From Terfezia claveryi (Eukaryota; Ascomycota; Pezizomycetes; Pezizales; Pezizaceae), in assembly GCA_015179025.1 (NCBI GenBank), contig WHUX01000064.1, positions 124,001 through 188,000 on the forward strand: a DNA stretch of 64,000 bases. Reading direction: 5' to 3'. Below the pieces are notes generated by a model. That model did no database searches. It saw nothing but the letters and a program-made list of their open reading frames with translations, and was not told the DNA's origin. This document shows, in pieces, positions 33,698 through 44,957 of this stretch. Position numbers and translations under genes: made by a program. The number at the start of each line of letters is the position of its first letter. Positions within the stretch are counted from its first letter, which is position 1.

Positions 33698-35320
33698 ATG
33701 GCCGCTGCACTGCGGATCATCACCATGCGCAGCAGCATCGGGAGGGCCATACGGCCGTCAATTGCCATTGCTCAGCTGCAGATACGGACGTCTCAGGCCC
33801 TACGGGCCTTCTCCCTCAGTTCCCCCCACCTAAAGAACTCCATAGGCACGTCCCCCGGTGTCCCCTCCCCCCCGGCCAAAGCAAAACCAAAAACCAAAGC
33901 AAAATCAAGAGCCAAAGCAAAACCAAAAGCCAAAGCAAAATCAAAAGCCAACCCTTCTAACAAACCCCACCCTCCCCCCCCATCAAAATCAAAAGCCAAC
34001 CCCTCTAACAAACCCCACCCTCCCCCCCCAGGTCCCCTTCCTACCTTCAACCCCACCTCCTCGCAAGAGCTCGACTCTCTCCTCGCTCAATTCCGCAAAG
34101 AAATGTTCACCGAACCCCACCTGCTGGAGCGTCAGCGTCTCCTCACTCACAAGAATAAAAACCACCACCTCCTCGAAGAAGACCCAATCTACTTTCCCAT
34201 CGGAGATCAAACCGTGCAGGTAACACCTAAACTCGTACACCACAAGTTCGCACGGAAAAAGTTCTCAAAGGCAGTGCGGATGATGAATGTTCCATCTGAC
34301 TTTGACGCTATTCCAGGGTTGGTGTTGGGGTATACGCAAAGCGGGTCGAAGTTGCTGAATAAGAACATCTCCTTGGCCGTGCGTCGAGCGGGACTTACCG
34401 GCCGCGCGGACGTGTTAAACAGAATCTTGGAGCAGGCGAAGCATAATGAGATACATATCCCCATGTCGATTGCGAGAGAGGGGTTTAGGGGTTTTATTGT
34501 GACGGCAAAACTCCCCTCGAAGCACTCAGTGATTAAAGCCGTCAGGGGAGCCCGCCATCTTAGAGACTTACTGGGGAAACAAGATAACCTCGTGCTGGGG
34601 CGATACCAGTCCGCAGCGTCCATACAGTCGAAAGCAGGGAAGACGCAGAGTGACACTCAGGCTGAACTTGGCCCGGAACCAGTTAAAATCGCGAAGGACC
34701 CGGTGGGGCTGGGGACGTTGGCGGGGCTTACGAGTGAGGCGAGCAGGAGGTTTAATGGAGGACTAGACCATGGGGGGTATACGGCGTGGTATGTGAAGAA
34801 GGTGTTCCTGCCGGAGAGTTGGGACAGCATAAAGGATGAATATGGGAAGCAGTGGGAGGCTCTCTGTACGCCCAACTGTAGAGATACAGAGACTCGAGAG
34901 GTCTTCTACAACCGCATAGCCACAATCAAAGATTTAGGCGTCCTCATCGACTCTTTCAAATCCGCGGAAGAGGTGCTTAGCAAAACAGCAATCTACATCC
35001 TTAACACCCCCGTATCCGAAATAGATACTTCCCTCTTCAACTCTAAACATGGCGTGACGGAGGTGAATATCAAAAACCATGGGATTGAGGCTGGAAAGTT
35101 AGCAAAGCGCTTGAAAACAGAGATTCCGATTATGGAGCAGAGGCTGGATAAGTGGGTCGAAGTTATGGTCGGGGATGGGGGCAAGTTGATGAAGTGGAGT
35201 GAGACGGAGACGAGGACTAAGATGGAGGGGACGAGGAAGATGTATGAGTTGGCGGCTGGGGAGTTGGTTAACAAGGGGGTGGGGTTGGCGAAGGCGGAAA
35301 GTGGTGAAAAAGGTTTATGA
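33698..35320 (+). CDS. unknown, probably mitochondrial protein
   Basis: Single exon of 540 residues from ATG 33698. Not assigned to a family. The N-terminus (MAAALRIITMRSSIGRAIRPS...) is Arg-rich and lacks acidic residues, as in mitochondrial presequences. It is followed by a Lys/Ala-rich low-complexity tract (AKPKTKAKSRAKAKPKAK) and a duplicated 15-residue block (KSKANPSNKPHPPPP). The folded part starts near residue 125 (LDSLLAQFRKEMF). It is largely alpha-helical with phrases that recall helical-repeat RNA-binding proteins (LAVRRAGLTGRADVLNRILEQ, IPMSIAREGFRGFI), but no canonical PPR motif is certain. The head-to-head position with MRPL19 suggests a shared role in mitochondrial gene expression; this is inference. 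Confidence 0.8.
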   Translation: MAAALRIITMRSSIGRAIRPSIAIAQLQIRTSQALRAFSLSSPHLKNSIGTSPGVPSPPAKAKPKTKAKSRAKAKPKAKAKSKANPSNKPHPPPPSKSKANPSNKPHPPPPGPLPTFNPTSSQELDSLLAQFRKEMFTEPHLLERQRLLTHKNKNHHLLEEDPIYFPIGDQTVQVTPKLVHHKFARKKFSKAVRMMNVPSDFDAIPGLVLGYTQSGSKLLNKNISLAVRRAGLTGRADVLNRILEQAKHNEIHIPMSIAREGFRGFIVTAKLPSKHSVIKAVRGARHLRDLLGKQDNLVLGRYQSAASIQSKAGKTQSDTQAELGPEPVKIAKDPVGLGTLAGLTSEASRRFNGGLDHGGYTAWYVKKVFLPESWDSIKDEYGKQWEALCTPNCRDTETREVFYNRIATIKDLGVLIDSFKSAEEVLSKTAIYILNTPVSEIDTSLFNSKHGVTEVNIKNHGIEAGKLAKRLKTEIPIMEQRLDKWVEVMVGDGGKLMKWSETETRTKMEGTRKMYELAAGELVNKGVGLAKAESGEKGL

Positions 35321-37494
35321 AGAAGAAAGGGGGAGGAGTAGGGAGAGGTGGAGAGGGAAAGAGGGTAGCGGATATGGGATTGCGATGTGAGACTTGAATA
35401 AGGAAGCGGGGGTGTATGTATATAAAGCATTTATATCTCTCTGCTCTTCAGGTTACAAAGTTAAAAGCCAATAGCATGAGTTTTAATCCACTTCACCATC
35501 CTCCTTCAGGCCAAAGAAGATAGATGTCGCTATAGTTTAGTTTATATCAACCCACAAACCAACGTCGCCCTGCTTGAAAATTATGCCACTAAGGCCGAGC
35601 GGAACATCGAAGTTTCGGGGTACCTACAGCATTCTACATTACCCTGAGCCTTGCACATGGAACGACCTAACCTCCTAACTTTCATATGTGCAACCACCCC
35701 GGCCCTGCCTCTCTCAATTCCCCGGGGGTATTGTTTACGCCTTCTAGTCCTCCTTGATGTCTGAGTCAACTGGCTAACCACAGAAGCCATCCCCGTGGCC
35801 ATTCCGCACCCATCAAAATCCCCCAAATGAACCTATAGATGGATTTGCCTCTGACGAAAAGATAAACCAGGATGTAGACTCCTGTGTATTCTGCAACTTT
35901 AGCAAATATATTCAAATGACGACATCCTCACTCGCATCTTGTACCCGTGATATTGGAGAATGTCAATACCCCATGGGGATATTACTGTTCTGATCAGTAT
36001 AGTGTGGAGATCTTTCTCGTGCCTGCTGTCTCGGGCAGAAGGAGGGGCAATAGGCGTTTTGCGTATTCTTTGCACCCCCCCAAGCCCGTGCATGTTCATA
36101 GGGTGTTTGTCCCCGTGTTGCCCGATTGATCCGCCGCATTAACCACCTTACCATCAATCGATTTCCTTGCTGCATTGGTGAAGCAGAGTATAAGAGGCGC
36201 ACTCATTCGCCTGCCTTTAACACACCTATATTCCTCTTCCTCTTCCTCATCATCGTCTTCAATATACATCACCCTCTTTCCATCAAATCTGCCTCTCATA
36301 TTCCTATATTCCCCAATTTCCCTTTCGTCATTTCCACAATCAGAAACCATACCCTTTTTCCTAATTTTGCCCCTAACCCTAAATTCCTCCACACCCTCAT
36401 CTTCGGCAGACACAACGTTTACCCAAGGGAACTTCTTTTTTCCACTCATCCTTCCGCTGACACTCCTATCCTCCCTTGGAGATAGAAGCAAATGTTTATC
36501 TTCATTTGGCAAGTCTGGGATGGATGTTCCAGATAGATTGCATCCTTGCTTCACTTAACTGATTTACAGGAATCCAGTAAGGCAATCGGTCAGGTAGGAT
36601 CATGTTTGGGTGTACTTATATACAATAGTTACGAGTTCAGATTGGTTGCCCAAGTACATGCTCTTTTGTTCACACCTGGTACAAATACACAGTCCCTTTC
36701 AAATAAGATTGATTATGAAGTAAACAACCAGAGCAAGAACGAGGCAGTGCTTGGGTCTTAGTTTCTAAATTATGATATAAAAGACACCTATATACCCCTT
36801 CCTCTCTGTGCAACCAGACTAGCAGTCTTTTAGCAATCGTTCGATCGTAGCTCACTCAAGGTCAGTAATGTTCCTACAACTGATAGTTCTTGTTAAGTTT
36901 AGTATATTCGGATCGGATACTCATCCATCCCTGCCACTGGAATTTGGTCTCGTCCAAGTCGTCTGCTGTTCTGGAACACACGAAACGGTACTCCTAGGTA
37001 GTAGTACTGTTTGCTGGGGTTACCCTCAACTCACATTAGTTGCGAATCCCGGTTCGAACAAAATAGCAAAGACATTACATGAATCGGTTGCCTAGCCAGT
37101 CAAGCAGCTTTTCGTACGAATGATATAGACACTCCATATTATGAATGGTGACCCTATGTCTGGCATCGAACTCATAAAACGCCCTTCCAGTCATGTTTAT
37201 TGACCTTTTGTGCATTATATTGTTGAAGCCTAATGAATCCATGTTTCGAACTGGTGCGGAGTTCTCCCATTTTATATATAGAATTCAATTTTGTGTTTGG
37301 GAGTCTACATTGATGTTAGGTAGATAAACAGCAGGAAGATGTCAGACCGTGGGTTCTGGTTTGGCGAAAAAGCTACAGGAAAAACAACAGGAACATGAGA
37401 AGTGGAAGATCAATACTACTACTACCGGTCCCATGGGGTAATTATTAAAAGCTCGGCTGTAATGCAACGGCTATTGGAAGAAAGGAGTGTATCA
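35321..37494. other. spacer between unknown mitochondrial gene and helicase relic
   Basis: 2.2 kb without a convincing gene. A 152-codon minus-strand frame (36096-36554) is acidic and basic by turns but is complemented by equally long plus-strand frames, and no family is seen. One motif copy lies at 35639. Confidence 0.45.
35639..35648 (-). promoter_or_regulatory. CTCAGGGTAA motif copy downstream of the 33698-35320 gene
   Basis: One mismatch at the first base. It lies 319 bp beyond the stop codon. Confidence 0.35.
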
Positions 37495-39171
37495 TAGCTC
37501 CCGCTGACACATTTTGGAGTGAGGATGGAGAAACCATTACCTACCGGGAAATAACAGTCTTTCTAAGCCAGTTGCGTACATTAGTTAGAACACCGGTTCC
37601 AAGACGATTGTTTGACTAGCCATCCCCTCATGTCGATATACATATATTCACTCAAAGATAACTATGGAAGTCGGTAACAACCTAACGCAATATTCCCCTT
37701 GGTTATTGAGCAATCTATGTCACAGAGTTGATGGGTCAATTCAATGGAAGACAATATGTCTCCATAAATATGAGATGCTAATTCGGAAATTTCTCCAGTA
37801 CTTGGGAGGCCGATAGTGTAGCAGTTCTAATTTGTCCATGGTGGGCTCTGTTATATCAGCCATGCCATATCACAAGTCCCAAACTAGGAGTCATATGGAC
37901 CGGTAAGTATTCACAAAGCTACTTCTGATATCTATGTATTGAAAGATTAACTATTTTCTAGTCTTGCCCTTGGCTTTTTTTTTGCCCTTTTCTGATATTG
38001 TTCAACCCTTTCACATACATATTCTCTAACATATTATATGGGGAAGTTTGGGAAACAGAGAGGCTTTCAGACCTACTAAAGAGTGAGACTGCAGTATCTG
38101 GCATGGAGGAACTCATTGTTGTATCGGAGGCAAATTGCAATCGGCATAGCACGGAAAGAGTTCAAATATTCTGCAAAGATCAAGGGTACAATGATAATAC
38201 AGACACCGAGTCTGATTTGGAAGGATCCTGCAGTCAAGTCTGGGACCATTTGGCCTCCCATTCGACTATGACAGCTAATTTGCGTTATGCATTCCGATGC
38301 AGCTTTGCAAGAGTCCAGGCATGCCTCAGGCTGTGGCATAGCTTTTTCGGAGTAGGAGATCATAAGGAGGATTCGCTGTTGAGAAAGTCAAGCGAGAAGA
38401 GAGCATTCTATTGTAACACTGAGACGTCTCGTCATTCCCGGAACTTGTCCCAACGAAAGCAGGGCAGCAAAAAAGAGTTTACATGCCACCAGAATAAACA
38501 AGCTGGACTGAGGATGATGTATGCACGGCATTGAAAGAGATGTACCTGATGCCAACTTTCAAACAAGTTTCCAATGGCGAGCATTGCTAGATATTGTTGT
38601 AGGTGTAACAGAAGTAGTCAGGAAAGTCAATCCTATTTATATATGCTACATATGTACCTACTCTTGTACCAGGAGGCTGGAATCACAATTATGACAGTAA
38701 CCTTTGGTAGCTCTACAACACGATTTGATGGGAAGGTGTCAGGAATTGAAAGGTAGTACAGCTGTATGGTCTCCAGATACAGAATGTCAGGCACTGCCAG
38801 TTCTGGGTAAATGTGGTACATGCCAGTTTTGAAAGCTTTCAAGCATATATTGGCGGCTAAGTTGCCAGAGAGCTGAAAGACCGCATAGCTATCAGATGAA
38901 GCAGCAAAGCACCATCGGCCAGCTCTTCTATCACTTGAGGAGCTACGGCAGTTCCCACTTCAAGTTGTGCTCTGAACTGCTCCCTCCCTCCCTACCTTGC
39001 CCCTTAGCCTTATGTTCAATGCTATTGATCACACAACCAAAGATACACAGGGCCCCGGCACATCATCCCAATACCTCTTATTCAGTTCGGACTGTAGAGT
39101 CGAGGGGGGTTCAGTTCCAAGAGGCTATATCACAACAGTTACGGAAGAAGTTGGATGCACAGAGTTCCCAT
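37495..39171 (+). pseudogene. relic of a fungal RecQ-like helicase repeat gene
   Basis: Scattered plus-strand blocks in changing frames match, in order, a large repeated fungal protein class that ends in a RecQ-like DEAD helicase: FWSEDGETITYREITVFLSQLR (37510-37575), ETERLSDLLKSE then RQIAIGIAR (38050-38165), a HSTMTANLRYA block (near 38260), the helicase motif PLVALQHDLMGRCQEL (near 38705-38755), a LRQFPLQVVL block (near 38940), and RAPAHHPNTSYSVR (39050-39090). At least four frame changes and several stops separate them. In other fungi such genes are often repeated or subtelomeric. No terminal repeats were found here. The family call rests on motif order and remembered family patterns, not a search. 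Confidence 0.55.
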
Positions 39172-39850
39172 GAGCGGACAATCAAACACCCGCACCCGCC
39201 GGAACTGGGGGCAGGCGGACCGGCCTGGTGAGGTAGGCTTGCTAACTAGCTTATCGAGGAGAATTCTTGTTTCATCCTTTTTTCTTAACGGCTTATACCT
39301 GGTGATTGTCCACCTACCGGGGGAACGAGAGACCCGATGTTCTATATACTAAATCTCACGATGCATTGGAAGGATCTCTCAAGCGTCTCATTGTTTACTT
39401 TCATTGAAGAGATAACGTCCACTCACTACAGCACAGCACAGCACAGTCCAGCACAGCACACAATACAAGCTGAAGCACTTATTTCACTGAAGTATATACA
39501 AAAAACACGGTTTGAGTCATTCGATCCGGTTCAGACTACATTCGGTGTTACCTACGCCCCTATCTCTTATCAGTGTCGGCAGATACCTACGAAGTGCATA
39601 TTAGCTTTATCACTGATAAGGATAAATTCGGGAAAAATAAAGTGGAAGAAGATTGCAATTGGCAGCGAAAGAGGGGAGCTTAAGTACGGAGTTTTTGCAA
39701 CTACTTTGGATGAGAGTTCCTGGAGATCATATTCTAAGGAGTCCAATGACTGGCTCAGGAGATATACTCAAAAATATCGCTTCAATCTAATTTTGGATTT
39801 TGAATCTTTGGATTTTGAAGTTTGAATTCCCCAAAATCAATTCGGCCAAA
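39172..39850. other. 5' flank of allantoinase
   Basis: No gene. A short CAGCA-type repeat lies near 39430-39462. The allantoinase promoter and leader are expected in the last part. Confidence 0.5.
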
Positions 39851-41358
39851 ATGGGAACCACCAACGATGTCGTCAATTTTGAGTACGCTTTCCCGATAGT
39901 CATGGTCTCTACCCGCACAATCCTCCATGGCTCCCATAACGAAACACCTGGCACAATTGTCATCTCCCCACAAACCGGAAAAGTCCTCTCCGTACACTCC
40001 TCCATCCTCCCTCCAACGCTGTTCCCGCCAGGGGCAACATACATTGACTACACCCCCAAAGTGATCATGCCCGGGCTCGTCGATGCTCATGTTCACCTCA
40101 ACGAGCCTGGCTGGCGCACGGAGTGGGAAGGGTTTGAGACCGGGACCCGAGCAGCTGCATTCGGAGGGGTAACTACGCTGATTGACATGCCCCTCAATGC
40201 TATTCCACCAACTACCACCGTGGAGAACTTCGATTTGAAGATCAACGCTGCAAGGGGACAGTGTTGGGTTGATGTAGGATTCTACGGGGGAGTGATTCCA
40301 GGAAACGAGGATGAGCTAGTCGCATTAGTAGATAAAGGTGTCAAAGGGTTCAAATGCTTCCTCATCGAGTCCGGCGTTGAAGAGTTCCCCCCCGTATCTA
40401 ACGAAGACATCAAGATCGCCATGGAGAAGTTAAAAGACCAACCAACCGTCCTCATGTTCCATGCAGAAATGATTCCCCCCCTCACCATGTCCGTTGGTGA
40501 CAGCGTACTCCATGGAGACCCACCCCTTGCACCATCCGGTGCCCTCAACTCATACAGTACCTTCCTCGACTCCCGCCCCCCGCGCTCGAGACCTACGCAA
40601 TTGACAACATTATCAATCTAGCTTCTGCCGCGCCAAATCTGCCCTTGCACATCGTCCATTTATCCGCAGTTGAAGGCCTCCCACTACTCCGCGCAGCACG
40701 AGAGAAAGGGGTTAATATAACTGTCGAAACATGTTTCCACTACCTTGTCCTCGCAGCAGAAAACATCAAGGATGGGGATACACGCCATAAATGTTGTCCT
40801 CCAATCCGACAAGCTCGTAACCAGGAAGGTCTGTGGGAAGCCTTGAAAGCGGGGGAGATTGCAACGGTGGTGAGCGATCATTCACCTTGTACTCCCGACC
40901 TGAAACTCTTCTCTGAAGGTGACTTTTTCCAAGCTTGGGGTGGAATATCAACTGTGGGATTAGGTCTAAGCGTTTTGTGGACGGAGGGACGACCCAGGGG
41001 GATCACATTGGAAGATATTAGTCGATGGACTGCATACGCTACCGCAAAGCAGGTTGGGTTACTAGGGCAGAAGGGTGCGCTGGAGGCAGGGTGGGATGCT
41101 GACGTGTGTATTTTCGACCCGGAAGCCTTGTTTAAAGTGACACATTCGGAAATGCATTTCAAAAATAAGGTCACACCCTATGAGGATAAGATTCTGAATG
41201 GAGTTGTGGAGGAGACATGGTTAAGGGGTAAGAAAATTTATGCAAGCGAGAGTGGGTTTGTAGAGAAGGCAGGTGCACAGGGAGAGTTGCTTTTGGGAAA
41301 GAGGAAGGATATTGGAGGTATCCAGGCGATCCCTGTGGATGCTTTGCCGTTGAACTAA
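39851..41358 (+). CDS. DAL1: Allantoinase, frame broken at a C run
   Basis: Allantoinase hydrolyses allantoin to allantoate in purine catabolism, releasing nitrogen. The amidohydrolase fold is clear: metal motif DAHVHLNEPGWRTEWEG, the carboxylated Lys in GVKGFKCFLIESGV, HAEM, IVHLSAVE, and SDHSPC. The frame from ATG 39851 shifts by one base at a six-C run (40576-40581). With a seventh C the sequence runs on smoothly (SRPPALETYAIDNIIN) to the stop at 41358, giving 502 residues, close to yeast Dal1. Nothing else is damaged, so the gene is probably intact in the organism. It has no introns. It is convergent with RPC17. Confidence 0.9.
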
Positions 41359-42337
41359 ATTCCAGAGTAGGTGTTGGAATCAGGTGAGATAAAGTGGGAC
41401 TTGCACTTGTGGGTTTAGTTATGGCGAGCCTTTATATCTCTTTTGTTTTGTGTCACTTAGACTTGAATTTACTTTCTGTTTTATTGCGTTCGATGTATTG
41501 GTTGTGCTAACATTTTTATGTCGGACGTGGTGTTTTATTATATCTGAGTTTATTCAGTGGAGAATGCTTGTGGAGTGAGATGTATACTATACAATCATGA
41601 ACAATATAACTGTATTAATTGAGTCTTACCAGAGTTTACATTACAAGTAGTAGATGGAATCGCGGCGTCGTTTTCATCCATCTTCGGCCAATAGTGACAT
41701 ATATCCCTATAACACATATCCCTATACTTATGGAGACCAAGAAAGATCTAAAATGCCGGCAATACTATTCAGGGTAAAACTCATCAGATAGGCTCCACAG
41801 TTTAGATAATATATAAATATAACAGCTCATGGATAACAAACACGAGAACTTCCTGTGAGACCCGGCAACTGCAGCTCGGTTGCTATGTTGAAACGTTCAA
41901 GAGAAGGAGGATAGATGTGAAGGTATGTGTGTCGTAGAGTCCTTCTTTTTCTTGCCTCCCGAAACCTTGGTTTGTTTTATAGTGCTCCTATAATGTAGGT
42001 TAGGTGTTTCAGCTAAAAGCAAGAATGTATTCAGGTGTAGGCATGTAAACTCCGAAAAAAAGGTGCACGTAAGCAAGTAGAACACAAACGGACAGGTATG
42101 CATGTATATTGTACATATATAGTACACGTTATACTTAGAATTGTAATTGAGACAAGTAAGCAGCTGTTTCTCGTTCCTAGTCACAAGCCTGCGGAATCCC
42201 CGGACTAGGCCGGATGAGCGCTCATAGTATACTTGCACTGGTGGAACGGGTACCAGTGCAGAAGCTGCCTATCAGTATCTCCTTTTTTTTCTTAACCTAC
42301 CAGATACTTAATCTCCTCACACTACTATATATTCTCC
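41359..42337. other. convergent 3' spacer DAL1 / RPC17
   Basis: 0.98 kb, AT-rich, no gene. One exact motif copy. Confidence 0.55.
41768..41777 (+). promoter_or_regulatory. TTCAGGGTAA motif copy between convergent DAL1 and RPC17
   Basis: Exact 10-mer, 410 bp past the DAL1 stop. Confidence 0.45.
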
Positions 42338-43027
42338 TTACTCCTCCATCCCACCATCCTCTCCTTCATACCCCCCTTCCTCCCGCTCCCCCTGCCCCTC
42401 CCTATACCCATCCTCCTCCCCCTCCACCGCCTCCTCACCCCACTCCCCACCAAAATACTTCTTCACACAATCCAACACCATCCCCTGCTCTTCCTCATTC
42501 ATCCTCGCCTCGACATCCTCCACCACCAAATATAGTTCTGCCTGCGACTCCGGGCGGTTATTAATCATCATCAACAGCTCTGGTTTTTCAAAGTAGATAT
42601 GTGGCGGTAATGAGGATAGGAAGCCCGCTATCCGTTTCTCGAGATCTTTGAGTGTTACTTTTGGGCTGGGGTTCTGCGGATCTATAGTGGCGGTGGCTTT
42701 GGGTGGAGATTCGAGAGGAGGCCAAGTTGATGGGTCGTGGTTAGGAAGAGAGGTGAGATAGGTGGTTAATTCGTGCATGACGGTTTCGAGGTTCCCGGCT
42801 TTGAGAGCCCGAGCGGGGCCGTGGGTGAGGTGTACATGGGTATATTTTTGGCGGAGGGATTGTAGGTGGCAGAGGACTTCGTGGTTGGTGAGGTGCGCGG
42901 AGCGGGGGGTGATGACCTAGGTGAGGCGGTCAGATCAAGGTCAAAGAACCCTGAGGTGGTATTTCCTCGGGCCCCTCAATCATGGGGGATCCGGATAAGA
43001 GCATCGGGTTGATGATGGTACCTTCAT
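42338..43027 (-). CDS. RPC17: RNA polymerase III subunit C17 (Rpc9/CGRP-RCP)
   Basis: Exon 1 is only six bases (43027-43022, ATG AAG). A 105-bp intron (GTACCA...CTGAC...CCTAG) follows, then exon 2 (42916-42338), giving 194 residues. Rpc17 pairs with Rpc25 to form the Pol III stalk needed for initiation, and is the counterpart of Rpb4. The N-terminus MKVITPRSAHLTNHEVLCHL is diagnostic. Next come the HRDC-like region (LETVMHELTTYL ... LKDLEKRIAGFLSSLP) and LLMMINNRPESQAELYLVVED..MNEEEQ. The tail is unusually acidic and Gly-rich (about residues 155-194) and seems lineage-specific. Confidence 0.92.
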
Positions 43028-44957
43028 GACGGCCAGGAATCGCTTGCCAGAGGAAAGCCGGAGCCAGATTACTTGTGAATGGCTTGAGGGAAGAACGTGT
43101 TAGCGTGTGGCTGGGTTGGAGATCGGACTATAAAACTAGGATACAACGCTAGACCTTAAGTGGGTTAGTCTGAATATTTTAAAAGCATTACTCTCTATGG
43201 GATGTTTACAAAGAATACTTTTATGCTCATCATATATGAATGGTAAAGGGTTGTAAGAGTGTCTATAAAGAACCAAAAATCAGTATAATCGGGAGAAAAC
43301 AATTGCTCAACTTATCTTGCAGTTTAATAAGTCATCTGAAGGCAATACGTTATATAGAAATACTGTAAATAACTAATCATGTTACAGTGCACATAACAAG
43401 AAGTTATGTGTGTATATCAAGGCATATGCAGGAATATGTGTTCTTTCCCAAATAGCAAGGTAGAAAAGAACTGCAACCAACTACTATTGTAGTATACCTT
43501 CATAAGCTTGTAGAATCTTAGATAATCCCTAGTCTCGATCATAAGTCCCTAGCCCATTACCCTAAAAAACCGTCTCTAGTAGTAGGAAACAAGCTTGGTA
43601 TAACATTGCCTTGGCAATATATGACATGGTAATACGGAGCTTGTTGGAAAAATGACAGGGCTACGAGTAGCAATAATACGTGCGACGGATAAATAGATGT
43701 ATGACCAGTCAACCGACAAGGAGAATATGTACAGACATGCAAGATGTACGTAGGTACTCTTCATGTACGGGGGATTTCCTTTTGGCACCTTGGCAAGAGC
43801 ACTCATTGCTGGTGGCGTCACAAGTTTCAGAGTACGAGCCTGTACGACAGGAGAAAAAGAAGTATATGTGCACGTGTATGTACCGTACTAGTCTTGTGCC
43901 AACCAGACTACATAGTACCGTACATAAGAGGGCATATGACGATCGTGTGAGGAATATGGAACGAGCGTTGACACTTGCCATAGCCCAGCCCTAAAGTCTA
44001 CTACAGTGCGGGTACAACTAATGAATCCACTCTTGTACAGGTACCAGCGGAGGTTACGAATAATATATTAATATGGCAAGTTGAACTGGGAACTGGCTTC
44101 AGCCTGGCCCAGCTGCTTGAAGCAGAAATAATTGAGATGTCTGGTGCATGTTGGTCTCGTGCCCTCTCCATATTCCGACCTGATCGAGACTAATCTCCAT
44201 CAGCTGATGCATGGAATCACGATCGATATCGATCTAGATACTCCGTATACCAATTAGTATTACCAATTAGTATTATATATTGTCAAGGACTAGCCCGACT
44301 TCCATCAACCGTTGTTTGTTCCGTTCCGTTCACGAAAGCGACCCTAATGAAGATACCTTTGTCGTTGATCCAATTTGTTTGTCCACAGTCGTCCCATGAG
44401 GGGGGAAGTACCTACCCCACACGCATAGAGATCTGATACCCGTAACCGCAACCAGACTAACCGTAACCTACAGTAGGTCGCGCGGCAACTTCCCTTACCT
44501 GACTTTAGTCTATGCGATCGACTAGAGTCTTGGCATGAGACTAACCTGACTTCAGGTGTTCACGCTATCGCAGCCCATGACTAAGCTAGCCTATGCATGT
44601 TCAACTCAGCTACCGTATAAGGATGCAGCCATGTGGTACGGCATAATACCACACTGCCGAGGCTGCAAAGTTCACGAGGTGCAACCAGGCGACTGAAACC
44701 GTCTCCGAGGGAATATCACTGGCAGTTCGGCCCCCCATGTTGCCTCCTCCCGCGAACCTTACTCCAACTCACTTAACCTCATTAAACCCTAATGTCTTAG
44801 TCCGTAGCAAGATGGCCCACAGGCTTTCAATCCTCTGTCGTTGTATATATTCTTGGAAAGGAGGTTACATAGTTGCAATTGCGAGTTTATACTTTTTCTT
44901 TTGCTAGTCTAGGTGAAAACAATCACCTGTTCATCATTCCTTTATTACTCATTGATC
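43028..44957. other. divergent spacer RPC17 / ICL1
   Basis: 1.9 kb without a gene, holding both promoters. A TTTAGGGTAA near-match to the recurrent motif lies at about 43553 on the minus strand. ICL1 carbon-source control elements were not recognised. Confidence 0.5.

Noticed and set aside
36096..36554. 152-codon minus-strand frame, possible small acidic/basic protein
   Set aside because: No family features, no supporting splice sites, and equally long plus-strand frames over the same DNA; composition is driven by TCC/CTT-rich repeats.
37020..37065. GGTTCGAA-like B box
   Set aside because: No A box or cloverleaf around it; not a tRNA gene.
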